A stretch of 64,000 nucleotides of DNA from Lucifuga dentata. Its lineage: Eukaryota; Chordata; Actinopteri; Ophidiiformes; Bythitidae. Location: positions 447-64,446 of the forward strand of contig VXCM01000691.1 in assembly GCA_014773175.1 (NCBI GenBank). Reading direction: 5' to 3'. The notes beneath the pieces are model-generated. The model searched no databases. It worked only from the letters and a program-made list of their open reading frames with translations, and was not told the origin of the DNA. Positions within the stretch are counted from its first letter, which is position 1; the number at the start of each line of letters is the position of its first letter. The translations under genes and the position numbers were made by a program. Shown piece after piece: positions 1 to 12,014 of this stretch.

Positions 1-665
1 GTTTAAACGACTTAATTTTCCACATAACGTGAATGGTGTCCAGTTTAAATAAGATTAATATTTCTTTATTGAAATTATGATCTTAACATTGCAACTTTGC
101 ATACCATTACTTTATCTTAATTAATATTCATATACTACCGTTATGCATAATCTATATTTATGCTACACTGTATTCAGGAAGGCAAAAGCCTCTAAAGGTC
201 AGATTATACAGTTTTATCTGTGCTGTCTGTGTTCTGCCTGACCTACTGAGGCTCTGATCACATGCTGTTTATTGGATGCATGTGCACCTTTATTTCATTT
301 ATTTTCACCGTGAATCTCCTTTAAACTATTCAATTTAAGTAGGTCTAAGACCAAGCACACATCATGAGGAGCATGGTGGAAAGCAGCAGTGGAAGCAGTA
401 CTCAAAACCTTAATTAAATAATAACACAAAAAAAATGCTAAATAAAAACAATATATAAATGCTATATATTATAAGTGAATCTCTTAGGGTTATGGTTAAT
501 GTTAGATTTAAGGTTAGTGTTAACCCTAAGCCTAACCTTAAATTCAATTTTTTTTTATTTTCTTAATAAATATATAAATTTACTCTAATATCAAAGTAAC
601 ACTAGTAAATGTAAATAATTCCTTTCACAGTAATTCTATATGTTCTGCAGATCTTCAGTTGTAGT
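1..665. other. AT-rich intergenic sequence, no gene seen
   Basis: No open frame with recognisable coding character and no splice-linked exons were found. The only structure is a short inverted repeat with 12-nt arms at 506-517 and 532-543, within a TTAGGGTTA-like patch. Confidence 0.6.
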
Positions 666-798
666 AATAATAATAATAATAATAATAACTTTATTTATAT
701 AGCACCTTTCAAAACAGTTACAAGGTGCTTANAATAATAATAATAATAATAATAACTTTATTTATATAGCACCTTTCAAAACAGTTACAAGGTGCTTA
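666..798. other. Single-N join with duplicated 66-bp flanks
   Basis: The N at 732 is preceded by 666-731 and followed by 733-798. The two 66-bp segments, an AAT run plus the LINE tail, read the same. This looks like an unmerged contig overlap, not a tandem duplication. Confidence 0.75.
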
Positions 799-1556
799 AC
801 AATATAGCCAAGTTCACACGCAATAAAAATAAGAGTTACAAGGTGCTAATAATGCAGACACTAGTGCACAAGAAAAATGACAATAAAGGATTGAAATGGT
901 AAATTAATTTGGGGGAGGGGTAAAACAATTAACAATATATATGGGATCAATTAAAAGCCTTACAATAAAAGTAAGTTTTCAGCTGAGTTTTAAAAGAACA
1001 CACTGAGTTAGCCAGTCTGAAATCCTCCAGCAGGGAATTTCACAAGCTTGGGGCATGAATAGAAAAGGCTCAGTCACCTTTAGTAACGTGACAACATCTA
1101 GGAACTACCAAGAGGTTTTTGCCAGAGGATTCAGACAGCAAATCAGGATTATAGCAAATTAAAAGATCACATATATAAGAAGGTGCTTGGCCATGTAAAG
1201 CTTTAACAACAACCAGTAAAACCTTAAAATCAATCCTAAGGCTAAAGGCAACCAGTGAAGGCCAGCAAGAACTGGACTAATATGACCACTTCTTCTGGTG
1301 CGAGTTAAAAGCCTAGCAGCAGCATTTTGGATAAGCTGAAGCCAGTGAACATTACCCTTGCCGATGTCTGAATAAAGTCCATTGCAATAATCAAGCCTGG
1401 AGGAGATGAATGCATGGATGACCTTTTCTAGGTCTGAAAAAAGAAAGAAAAGACCTAATCTTAGAGATCTGCCTGAGCTGAAGAACACGGGTCTGAATTA
1501 TCTTTGTACCTGTGCATTAAAGGACAGACTGAAGGCCCTAGTTTCTTTGTGAGTTG
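666..1556 (-). mobile_element. Decayed L2-like non-LTR retrotransposon 3' part
   Basis: On the minus strand 1159-1488 encodes a recognisable C-terminal reverse-transcriptase stretch, including the pieces SSRLDYCNGLY, IQNAAARLLTRTRR and HISPVLAGLHWLPL, typical of fish L2/CR1-group LINEs. The frame is broken further on. The element ends (reading minus) in a TATATAAATAAAG-type tail followed by an ATT trinucleotide run at 666-690. The tail appears twice because of the N at 732, which is probably an assembly effect. No intact endonuclease or full RT is present, so this is a dead fragment. The exact LINE clade cannot be decided without a repeat library. Confidence 0.75.
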
Positions 1557-1592
1557 TTTTTTTTTTTTTTTTTTNTTTTTTTTTTTTTTTTT
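1557..1592. repeat. Poly-T run interrupted by N
   Basis: About 18 T, an N at 1575, then about 17 T. The matching run on both sides suggests one homopolymer entered twice at a contig join. Confidence 0.7.
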
Positions 1593-4500
1593 CTGGCATG
1601 CCCAGAAACAGCCCATTAGAGCCCTCATCAGATGCTGTCCAAATCCAGGCTGAAATACAATTTTGATCTGGACCAGGACTGAACCAAAATACAACTTATT
1701 CTGAATAGAAATTTTCCTGTAGTCTGATTGGTTATGTTTTTGGCTTTTATGTCAATATTTCTTGACACGATGGAAGTCTTACTTTGAAGAAATGTAGTCT
1801 GTAGTTTTTAGCAGATTTTACCAAAAAAAAAAAAAAAAAAAAAAAGAATAATGGCTGGACAGCTCCATCACACTAGCTTTTGTGTATATTGACAAAGCCC
1901 CTGCCAAGATATGCTTATTTTGACTGCATATTTTAAAGGACTTTGAGTTTTACTTTTTCATATAAGTTTGGTGGTTGTCAATTAAGGGCAGTGAGGTACA
2001 TTAGCATAATGCATAATGTCTACCAAGCATAAACATTAATTAACTTGTTAAGCCTGTTCACGTTACAGTTGTTTTTGAACTCCCTTAATTATGTTTTATG
2101 CAGCTCTTGTGATCGGTTTAAAAAGGAAACTCAAATTAAACTTCATTGAACCATCAGTGCAGAGTCAAATAGTATCTCATTTAATCCACCCTTCCAGAAC
2201 CTGTGACAGTACAGCAATTTTAGTAATTGGTCCTTTTAGACTTGTGTTTGAGTACCCCAATATTAGAGAGTTCAGCCATAAATTCATCACCTATCCTCAT
2301 CAAAATGACTTATCAAAATTGCCAACTTACTAAATGTGTTGAAGTGCCCTCTGTGTTGATTTGTGATCTTTCAAAGGAGGTGCACATATAGTTCATTCTG
2401 AGAAGAGCTCAACCAAGAATTGACCACTTGAGTGTTGCTGAGCGTTCAGACTCATTCATCAGGCCAGAAAACATACTTCACCTTTCTGCTTTCACAACCA
2501 AACAAGCTTCCTAGTAACCAAGAGGGGGTGAAAAAAAAATCTTCCTGCTAATGGTTGAATACAATGTCAACAAGCAAACATTTTGTTAACATAATGTGAC
2601 ATGTGTCATGTACCTTTATGTATGCTCTTTTATTTTTATCAGTAAAGCATTTGATTTTATATGTTTAAGACATGGTATTTTACACATTGACATGTTGCCA
2701 AAAACACTAGCTCAGGTGATGGAGGACAATAAATGATTTAATAAATATGCAGAAGACTTTGACCTCATCTCACTCTTGTATTAACGGTAACATTTCTGTC
2801 TTGTTTACTGGCACCCTGAAACTCTGTTCCCATTTCTCCTAATTTCTCACAAAGCAGTCACATCACAGAATAAGAGAAGACACAAGCAGCATAATCATTT
2901 CCTATAAAACAGTTTCCACTTGCCCGTAGCTGAATTTCTGATAATGTACCCAATTAGGCTTGCATATACGGTGTCCTCTTGGTGTATTGCTAGCCTTCAT
3001 GCAGACATATTTGTTTTGATGCCAGTGAGTGCAGAACTATTAACCCCCCGCAGGCTATTCTTTGGAAAAATGAAACCACTTTTTTTCCTGGCTGCATTTC
3101 ATAATCATTCCCCGAAAAACACGGGGCACTAAAATATTTTACTGAATATGATAGGAATTATGAGATCATGGTTAAAGATGCATTTTAATTAAACTAAGCA
3201 GAGTTAATTTAGGAGTCAATCCATCAAAACATGTAGTTTTTTTTCTTCTTTCTCCTGAGTTTGCTTATGCAGCTTTCTACTATATGGGTGAAAAACAACT
3301 CATGCATGCATTTATAAAAGCTACTGTGTCCGAATTAAAAATACATATATCATTACTACCAGGCTGCTACATAAAGCTACTGAGACAGATGGTTGATCTT
3401 CTTTTTCACCACCTGACTGCATGGATTACACTGAGACCTGCACCGTCTGATACTCCATGAAATTGAGGCAGAACGTAGTTAACATTGATATGTCATCCTT
3501 GCTGCTGTGTCCAGATGTTCAGTTGACATTTGATAGTACATAGATAGTATCATCTCCTCTGCTGCTGACCATTGGCAGGGCTTCTTAGTTGGGATGCATT
3601 AGGCAAGCCTCCACCTGCTTTGTCAGATAGATATCTAGCTGATTGAATATGCACTGCTTTGATTCTCTGTCTGCTGCCATATGGTTCCACTCAAGCTGTA
3701 TCTGCAGCCTGAATACTGCAATATCCCCCCCCCCAAAAAAAATCCCAAAAGCTAGCGATGATCCAATAAATGACCAGACTAAATGCTTGATACTGGCTTT
3801 AAATGAAGCCACATCCAAACCCAGGCATCCAAAACACAAAATCTGATCCTTCTCTTGAGGAAAAGGAGGAAAAGGAGGAGAAGGGAGTAAAAGAGGAGGG
3901 AACAGTCATTATTTTTGGAAGACTTCCAAATCATGCCTGGGTTCACATTGTCTCGGGAATTAGCAGACTATATGGGAATTCCATGATGGAGTTACTTCCT
4001 GCACGGGAAAGACCTTCCACAAAGCAGAGTTAGACTTTTGATGAAAATCATCACAGCTGCAGCAGGAAAGGAAGTGGTGTCAGTCCCCAGAGTGTTATCA
4101 TAATGACTGTGACAAGTGAAGATCGTAATGGGGAGTTTTTCTAATGTTGTAACACACTTTTATTTTAAAATCAACATTAATCATTTAATATCTGTGTGCA
4201 TACATACACTGCAAAAATTCCCTTTCTAGAAACGTGCAAACTGTAATCTAGCAAACCTTTATAGTATAAAGGAAAAAGCTTTGCTAATGGGGTAAGCAAA
4301 ACTGAAACACGTTTTAAAGTCTACCCATGTAAAATACTTTAACACTATTAATAAAGAATTCAATTTAAGACTTTGCCTAGAAATAATTAGTTTAAACTTA
4401 CAGAAAAAAAAACCACATTATTTGTGTTTAAATTCAGGTTACTTCAGGAGTCAATCCCTTTAGACAAGACTGCAAGTTTTTACCTGTGAAATTTTTGCCA

Positions 4501-5129
4501 CTACTTGAAGTCTTTAAACTGTGTCTTGACTAAAATATCCTGTGAACCTCCTATTTTCATTTGAAATGAAACTGATGATTGTGTTGTTAAAATTGTGTTA
4601 GGTTAATAAAAAGTTTGGGAACATGCAGCCTTCAGAAACTGTATTGATCTAATTTTGTACACTTTTGGGTATACACACGCTATCTTGTAGTATCGGCTCA
4701 AAATAAGACACAATGAGAAATGAGTAAAGCAGCACACGGATGTTCAGTTAAATGCCATCAGAAAATTGAATGGGAGTTTTACAAATGACCCATTTTTTGC
4801 AGAGAACATTTACTTGACCTACTTGTTAATAATGTGACAAACCTTGTGTAGGCTGTTTTTGAAAATGTCCTTATGAAGTGATAAACATTTTACGTAAGAC
4901 TTCTGAGTGTGTGAATGTGTCTGTGTAGTGTGTGTAGCAGCCTTGTTTTTCCAAGTCTTTCTTTGTTGAATAACCCACATTTCATATGTGTATCACTGGA
5001 CACAATATGATGTAAGTAGTGGAGAAAAACAACTTCAAACACATTGGGAACAGGATCCTATTTTGCTGTTAGGTAATACAACATCACATATCATTTTAAC
5101 TGACGTAACACACAGTGATGTCAGTATAT
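1593..5129. other. Intergenic, no gene seen
   Basis: No exon chain or recognisable protein was found. The open frames here are short and have no splice-linked partners. A poly-A run lies at about 1823-1845 and a C/A homopolymer patch at about 3726-3742. Otherwise the DNA is AT-rich single-copy-looking sequence. Confidence 0.5.
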
Positions 5130-6300
5130 TTTATTTCTTTATTTAAAATGGGACAATGCACATTAGGAAGCTGGCAGCAGTAGAGTGCCAGTGTAAATGT
5201 GCCAAGGTTAGCCACATGGCTAATTTGCACCCGCTGTCCCAACAAGCAAAAACAAATTCAAATCATTACAAAAAACAAAAAAAGGAGAGAGAAAAAGTCA
5301 CATAAAATAAAAATCTACTCTACATAAAATCATTAAAAATGCCAAAAACTAAATTTCCACAGCACATATAACTCTGAATAACTTTCATTAATGATTATAA
5401 GTCTGTCCAGATTTCAGCCATGATTTTAATTTACTTTTGAAGGTTCCAGAGGTGCAGCTTCTAATATCCAAAGGCAGAGAATTTCAGAAATGTGCCGCTC
5501 TTACTGAGAAGGCGGATTGTCCAATGTTACAATATCTGAATGGAATAACAGTCCTTCCTTATCACAGCCCTTGTTTGACTGCAATTTCTATCCATAAGTT
5601 GTATAAACTGTCATAATGGAGGAGGAGCTGAACCTTGTAAATGAACCTGAAAATCTAAAACAGAAGACACATCCATGAAATGTCCAAAACTTTCCATATT
5701 GAACAGATTATGTCTCTGGATAATATGACAGATGGTAATGATTTGGTTTCCTATACAATAAAAAAATAAAGACATTCAGTAGGTTTTCTCATAGATCCTG
5801 CAGCTTGAGACCAGCTTGTGTAATAGCTGATATGGGACAGAATCATGGCATGTGTAAAAATCTTTGCAGCATGTACAGTAATATCAAAAAGGACCGAATT
5901 AATCTGAAATTAAGGGAATATTTTAATGTTCATATTACTGACTTTTTTTTAAATGTTAAATCAGATTCTATTATTATACAAAGATATTTGAAATTATCAA
6001 CAACTTTAAGCTTATCTGCTCTTACTAGAACATCAGGTATTTGAATGTGGCTTTTTAGAAAAATACATACAAATAGTTTTACTTTTGTTTAAATGCAGTG
6101 AAGATGCAGATAACCATTCACATATTTTAGTCATAGCCCTTGATAGAGTATTAGTTATTTCCTTAGTTTTTCCATATACAAGTATAACAGCATCATCTAC
6201 ATACATCTGAGCAAGTACTTCTGGACATGCTAAAGGCATGTTGTTTATGTAAATTGAAAAAATATCAAAAACTAATTGTGCCAGTGATCTTCAAGTGTCC
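5130..6300 (-). mobile_element. Decayed non-LTR reverse transcriptase fragment (YVDD motif)
   Basis: The minus strand at 6033-6239 encodes a reverse-transcriptase palm segment with YVDDAVILVYG followed by an SLHLNKSKT-like stretch, as in Jockey/L2/CR1-group LINEs. Further along the minus strand (5800-5400) come broken frames that still resemble the downstream RT region, including an FSVRAAHFWNSLPLDIR-like stretch near 5450-5510. Stops and frameshifts interrupt it, so it is a pseudogene-like remnant. The boundaries are approximate. Confidence 0.7.
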
Positions 6301-6320
6301 TGGGTTGGTTGGTGAGTTTT

Positions 6321-6349
6321 TCTTAAAAAAAAAAAAAAAAAAAAAAAAA
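6321..6349. repeat. Poly-A run
   Basis: An uninterrupted A run of more than 20 nt follows directly after the LINE remnant region. It may be the tail of an inserted element on the plus strand, but no body was recognised. Confidence 0.5.
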
Positions 6350-7479
6350 CAGTCACAGTTGGATTAAATGTGATAATTGATAAAGAAAACAGACGTTAAA
6401 ATAATTATTCACGTTGTCAAATGGAAGCTTACTCTAATGTTCTTGGTTTTCTCCAATGACCAAACGCAGCATGAATGAGAATAATGTGTTTTGGTAGCAA
6501 AAGGTACGTATGGATCATGCTTTGTAGATCATGCTTTGTTCTGTTTGTAACATGTCAGCATGTTTACGCTATGTCAAATGTCTTCAAAAACAACAAACAA
6601 AAAAAAAAAAGAAGCTTCGACTGGAACAGCGATGTGCTGAAAAAAAAAGTGACCTGGGATCAAAAACAGACCATCTGCTCTTCAGGATCTAAACTTCACC
6701 CTACTCATGTTAATGAATTCATAATATTGTGCATGTAACAAAGCATACAGTGGCTACGGCCTGTCTTTGGCTCAGTTGTATTCCATTTTCTGTGCCTGCA
6801 GGCTTAGAAATGAATGATCAAGACTCTTCTGGGCATGAAAAAAGATGGAAATGGAAGCTAAAAGGACTGAAGTCTAGTCAAATCATTTGCCTCCGTTAGG
6901 CTCATGAGGCTGTGTGTTGATCAATGAACTGCCTGTATGTGGAAGCAGCAGAGCTCATTATTTTAGGCCACAGTGACCTGGAGTTGACACGAAAGCAGCC
7001 AGTTAGAGTGGAAGTATTGTTCTGGGCTGTCAGAAAGGGAAGTTGGCTCAAACACGTCCAATCAACATCATCATCATTTTCCTTTGCTTTCTGGTTTGGT
7101 GTGAACTCACTTCCAAAGAACTTATTTATGGATCATGCTATGAGCTGGCAATCTGTCTGAAATAAAAATAGATTTTTCCTACACAATACACAATAGCTTT
7201 CTTGCCCTTTAGGTTACAAATTGTAACAATTAAAGCACGAGCCTTGACTGGAAAAGGGGAAAATATAAATGATTTTCCAGACAGGAAATGTGTGAGTCGA
7301 TTCCTTGAAACAAGACATATAACACATGCTTACTGTACTTGTGAGGACCTTTACTGACTACATTCATTGCCTAAAGTTTAACTCTAAAATAAACATTGTA
7401 CTTTTGGACCCATAAGATAATTAACTGGCAATAAAACTAAATAAAAACTAAATAAAACGCAAGCTGAAGTTTAATAAAA
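6350..7479. other. Intergenic, no gene seen
   Basis: Only short open frames are present, none with recognisable protein similarity or splice partners. Confidence 0.45.
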
Positions 7480-7640
7480 ATGTATATATTGATTTATATA
7501 GCACTTTTCTTATGTTACAAAGTGCCTTACACAAAAAATTATTACCGTAAATTCAGAACACAATGCAAAACAAAATAAAATGCAGATAAAACAGAATAAA
7601 ATCACGAGAAACAAAATGTGTGTTAAAAAAAAGGTAATAT
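7480..7640 (-). mobile_element. LINE 3'-tail fragment
   Basis: A TTTATATAGCACTTTTC-like stretch at about 7493-7510, followed by A-rich sequence, is the reverse complement of the conserved GCTATATAAAT-type 3' end of fish L2-like LINEs. It also resembles the tail at 690-720. Only the tail is recognisable. Confidence 0.5.
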
Positions 7641-8097
7641 TTAAACTTGAGTTTTAAGAAGACACATTTTCTGCTCTTTGTTTCATATTATGTCTGCTTT
7701 TTAATTGTATAATACACTTTGCAAAGTCAGTTTAGGCTCTATAGCAATAAAGCTCATCATTAGTATCTTATCTTTATTATTTTTGAAGATGTAAAAGCAA
7801 TAAAAACAGGATAAAAAGGTATTATATTCTAAAGCTTAACCTACTCTAAACTTTCAATTTTAGTGTGAACTCTCCTTTTAGCCATTAATCCAAAATCCTA
7901 ACAGTCAGTTAGTGTCTTTGAATGGTGAGAACATCTGGTTCTCCTTACAAGTGTAGAAGTAAAAAGAGACCACACACACACAAATTAAAATGCATTAGTG
8001 TTCTGAAGTAATCCACGATGTTCAGTGGTGAGGAAGTAGTCTGGAGGAAATTCAGTGTTGTGGAGTATCATCATCGTCCTCCCACAGCTCGCATTTC

Positions 8098-8144
8098 ATT
8101 GGCTGAGGGGAGTGATGTCACATAGTGGACTGCCTCATAAAAAG
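8098..8144 (+). promoter_or_regulatory. Probable rgs core promoter
   Basis: About 180 bp upstream of the rgs ATG there is an inverted CCAAT box (ATTGG, 8098-8102), a CRE-like TGATGTCA (8113-8120) and a TATA-like CATAAAAAG (8136-8144) in the right order and spacing. Transcription would start near 8165-8175, giving a 5' UTR of about 100 nt. This is inferred from motif order only. Confidence 0.5.
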
Positions 8145-8277
8145 CCACTCACCCACACAGTTGTCAGACAAGCTGAGAGCTGCAGTGAGGAAGACAACTT
8201 TGTCACACCTCACACACTTTCCACTCGACCCTCGTAATGTTTGGAACTATCTGAGGAGGAAAAAATATCTTCTCATC

Positions 8278-9321
8278 ATGTGCAGAGGACTCGATTCACT
8301 GCCCATCACCTGCCTGGAGAGGTGAGTCCCACAATTCTTTGCTGTTATTTTTCTCTCAGGATGAAAAGTAATTATGCTGTGTTTGGTTATAATATTATAC
8401 ATACAGCTATAGTAAATGTGGATCAAATTATTCTCAAGCTCCTTAAATGTTTTTGTAAGAATTTTTCTGTCTTTATCTTTACAGGGCAAAGGAGCTCAAA
8501 GCTCTGTTTGGGAATTTACTACAGAAGTCAGATCACAGCATCACTGGACAGTTAAAGAAAAGTGAAAAACAGAGGTAAGAGGTCAATGTTTTATACATTT
8601 TTTAAAAATTGTTTTCATAAATTGAAGGCAGACTGAGGTGATTTTTAGACTTTATCATTCATCGTATTTTGTCTGTTGCAGATTAAATGCAGATGAGCCT
8701 TTGAAATGGAAAGAATCATTTGAGAAGCTCTTATCCAGTCAAAGTAAGTACAACCTTCCTACGTAAAAATCTTCCCAGATGCAAATGTTGTGATTGTTCC
8801 AGATGCTGATGACTGCCAGATGTTAATCTACAATATCTTTTTCCTTTCTCTTTGTTTTTCTAGATGGACTCTGCCTGTTCAGAGCGTTCCTGGTCTCAGA
8901 GTTCAGTGAGGAAAACGTTGCCTTCTACCTTGCTTGCGAGGACTACAGGACAACTAAACCTGCTAAACTGGCCACCAAGGCCAAGAAAATCTATGATGAG
9001 TTCATCTGTTGTGATGCCCCACGAGAGGTAAATATCACATCAATGTGTTGCTGACTGAAACATGAAGTACCAAATGTCTCGACACATATATTCAAGGATC
9101 TCAAGCATCAGGTAAAAAGTTGATGACTTTCTTCTTCCTCCCAGGTAAATCTCGACCATATGACCAAAGCAATAACCAAAGAGAACCTGGAGCAGCCCAG
9201 CCAGTCCTGCTTTGACTTGGCCCAGGCCAAAATCTACACCCTGATGGAGAAGGACTGCTATCCTCGCTTCCTCAAGTCCTCCACATACCTGGAGCTCTGC
9301 AGAAAATCCAAGATGGGGTAA
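8278..9321 (+). CDS. rgs5: R4-subfamily regulator of G-protein signalling, RGS5-like
   Basis: RGS proteins speed GTP hydrolysis by Gi/Gq alpha subunits and shut off receptor signalling at the plasma membrane. Five coding exons: 8278-8321, 8485-8574, 8682-8743, 8874-10 i.e. 8864-9027, and 9145-9321. All have GT-AG introns and together give 178 residues, the usual R4 size. The N-terminus [19 protein letters not shown] is the amphipathic, Cys-containing leader shared by RGS4, RGS5 and RGS16. Residues about 58-174 form the RGS box, with [17 protein letters not shown], an NLEQPS loop (the second conserved Asn) and [13 protein letters not shown]. Details such as [18 protein letters not shown] and SFDLAQ-type wording fit RGS5 best, with RGS4 or RGS16 as alternatives. 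In human, RGS4 and RGS5 lie close to HSD17B7 and DDR2, which supports the call. Family membership is certain; the paralogue is less so. Confidence 0.85.
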
Positions 9322-9760
9322 TGAGCCTTTTGCAAGACCGTCCAGCAGACAGTGGACATGACATGATCACTTGTCAAGCTTAGTGACGCACATCGGAGAC
9401 AGATGGGAACACCCTCAGTATGAGGAGTTTCTCGCTGGGCCGTGGAGTTATTTTTGAGAGTCCAGGGTCAGATTTGGAAGCTAAAAGGGACACATGGAGC
9501 CCAGCAGACGAAACTGTCCCAGCAGAGACTGTGCTGCCTGACTGACAAAAGGCTGCGAAATGGCAGCCCCAGCGACATAAATATGTAACAAGAGACAAAA
9601 ATTACTTTCACACAAAATAACTACCAAGCTATTTCATCTGTGTAACAATGTTTATTTATTTAATATTTATTTAAAAATGTTTTATGATGTGAATGTTTGC
9701 TGTTCAAGTAGTTGGAGAGAACCAATTTATCAAAGTACTGTACCGTGTCAAAGCGTTACC

Positions 9761-9779
9761 AATAAATATGCTGAATAAA
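9761..9779 (+). terminator. Polyadenylation signals of the rgs gene
   Basis: Two AATAAA hexamers, at 9761-9766 and 9774-9779, lie about 440 nt past the stop codon and set a likely 3' UTR end near 9800. Confidence 0.65.
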
Positions 9780-9894
9780 ACAGTGGAGATTTCCAGTTTG
9801 TTCAAATATTTTATGGAAAACTTCAGCAGGAATGAAGCTGGAGAACGTTTGGTGGTGTATTAGGGCCATATAAGATTAAAAAAAAAAAAACGGG

Positions 9895-9895
9895 N
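9895..9895. other. Single-N join with likely missing sequence
   Basis: Unlike the other N positions this one has no matching flanks. Comparison with the right arm of the same element suggests about 35-40 nt are absent here. Confidence 0.5.
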
Positions 9896-10136
9896 TTTGC
9901 CAGTTTTAAAAGTCTGTATGCTTATGATAATTTGATGATTTTGCGCTAAAAGCACAAGTATTCCTTTATTGCTAAATCCAACTGAAAAGTATAATTTAAT
10001 AAGGTCATGTACTCGCAAAAAAAAATTAGCAAATTTGCGAGTTTTTAAACTCGCAAATTTGTGAGTTTAAAAACTAAAAAAAATAATAAAAATTATTTTT
10101 ATGATGAATAATCATTTTTTAAATTTTTTTAAATAA

Positions 10137-10496
10137 TGCAATGCCCATTCAAAACGTGCCTGTTCAGACCGGGCCAGACTTTATGGTGTGCACCGTGGCC
10201 ATAAGTGCTCGTGGAGTGGAGCATATGGCGCCGCGCCCAGAGTGTATCCTGCCGTGCGGACTACTTTTTACCGGCACAGCTCAATTCAAGAACCGCTCAT
10301 CCAAACAACTTCACACGACACTANCGGACTACTTTTTACCGGCACAGCTCAATTCAAGAACCGCTCATCCAAACAACTTCACACGACACTACATGTCCTT
10401 GGGTCCTGAGCAATAAACCTGCCGAATTTCGATTTCATAGTGTTGGGTTCTAAAGATATTGGTGCCACAGTGATTTTTGTCTTTAAAGTTAGATAA
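10137..10496 (+). repeat. Unnamed interspersed repeat A, copy 1
   Basis: It starts TGCAATGCCCATTCAAAACG and ends GTTAGATAA. It shares an extended match with 17783-18132, including a GTTCAGACCGGGCCAGACTT block and a GAGTGGAGCATATG block near the left end. It sits inside the foldback element. It encodes no recognisable protein. Its 10257-10323 segment is repeated at 10325-10391 around an N, which is probably artificial. Confidence 0.7.
10257..10391. other. Single-N join with duplicated 67-bp flanks
   Basis: 10257-10323 and 10325-10391 are identical on either side of the N at 10324. Repeat A copy 2 shows no such duplication, supporting an assembly origin. Confidence 0.8.
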
Positions 10497-10540
10497 TTTT
10501 TTTTTTTTTTTAATAATGAAAAAGGGAAAATAATGAAAAC

Positions 10541-10582
10541 GGGAGTCGAACCCCCTCACGTTGTGACTATGCCTCCAGTACA
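10541..10582 (-). other. tRNA T-arm/B-box-like stretch
   Basis: On the minus strand GGTTCGACTCC matches the Pol III B-box consensus, with a weak A-box-like stretch about 36 nt upstream. No cloverleaf can be formed and the T-stem is poor. It could be the relic of a tRNA-derived SINE head, or chance. Confidence 0.25.
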
Positions 10583-10757
10583 TGACCTTATTAGATTATA
10601 CCTTTCTATCGGATTTAGCAATAAAGAAATACTTTAGCTTTTAGTTCAAAATCATCAAATTATCATAAGCATACAGACTTTTAAAACTGGTAAATTTGTG
10701 GGTTTGAAAACTCGAAATAATGCCCCTTCATTTTTTTCATCTTAAATGGCCCTAATA

Positions 10758-11977
10758 CATGTCGTAGAAACAAATAAATGCAGAGGAAGAAAGAAAAATG
10801 ACTCAGAGTTACTGACCTCTCACTTCACAAGTAGATGATTAGATGACGCCTTTTCTCTGAAATTACACTGAATGGAAAATATGAAGTGTGTGTGTGTGTG
10901 TGTTCTTGTTCTTCTCTTAATACACAGTAATCAAGTTTTCGACCCTCAAGTTGAAGTAAAAATTAGCTCATTTTGGGTTGTGCTCACTTTTACAAAGGAC
11001 TAGTTTAGAATTACATTTAAGATTAGATTTTAAGATTAAGTTTAGGTTAGGATAGAGGAAAATATATTTAGTCAAAAAAAAAAAATAGACTTAGGTTTAA
11101 TTAAATATAAGGATTAACATACAGAATGAAAACAGTTTTGTGTGTGTGTGTAGTTGTTCAAAGGTGGGAGGTACCAAAGTACATACACTGAAGTACCAAC
11201 AAAGTTCAGATTTGAGGTACCTGAGTATATCCATTTACATGCTACTTTTGCTAAATGTCAGTGGGAAATAAAGTTGTATTGTATTGTAAACTGTTACTCC
11301 CCTACATTTATCTGATCTATCTGGTTACTTTTCAGATTCAGACTTTAAATCCAACATGAGATAAATACTGTTGTTGCAAGAAAAATCTTGTATCTCATTT
11401 TTGTTTTACCCAGATGACTCAAAGTATTTTATACATTTTATTAGCATTTTACAAATGAAAAGAATAAAACAATTTGTTCAAAAAGGACTATTTAAACATG
11501 AAAATCCCAAAAATGTTGAGAGTGTTTTTCTTCTGACAGGGTGATTAACCTTGTATATCATAAGAAAGGATATTCCTGCAGATTTGGGTCCATTGTGGTA
11601 TATTTTTACTCAACTGAAGTACCTGAGTATGTCTTCTACCACTGTGAATGTGCGTGTGTGTAAAAATAACGCAATTATTTTGCCAGGATGTATATGAGTG
11701 TGATGGCTGGTCTCCATGGCGACAGTCGCCATCTCCACAGGCAGGTCTGTTTACTACCTAGCAGTCCCTCATAGCCTGTAACTCACAGCAGCCTCCCCTT
11801 GTTCCATAAATCAGTTCCTTCCTTCCATTCTCCAGCTATCCATCATCAATGTCTCCTTTCCTCTCCTCTCCTCCGCTCCATCCTACCATCACAGTGGAGT
11901 CCTATTCAAACACGCAGCTCCTAAAGAGGCAACGGCCAAGCCATTAACACCACTTTTACTCTCATAGTAAAAGGCAG

Positions 11978-12014
<37 letters not shown>

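Larger units (their letters stand above)
9858..10757. mobile_element. Foldback/MITE-like DNA element with long inverted arms
   Basis: Left arm 9858-10012 and right arm 10578-10757 are reverse complements with scattered differences. The outer tips read TATTAGGGCCAT and ATGGCCCTAATA, and the inner arm tips AAGGTCATGTAC and GTACATGACCTT. No transposase is encoded, so this is non-autonomous. The interior (10013-10577) holds a copy of another repeat. A TA target duplication is possible but cannot be separated from the palindromic tips. The left arm lacks about 35-40 nt that the right arm has, exactly where the N at 9895 lies, so sequence is probably missing there. Confidence 0.75.

Noticed and set aside
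481..545. Telomere-like TTAGGGTTA patch
   Set aside because: Only one or two imperfect units with a short inverted repeat; not a telomeric array.
10541..10582. A tRNA gene on the minus strand
   Set aside because: B-box matches but no cloverleaf and no good A-box or acceptor stem.
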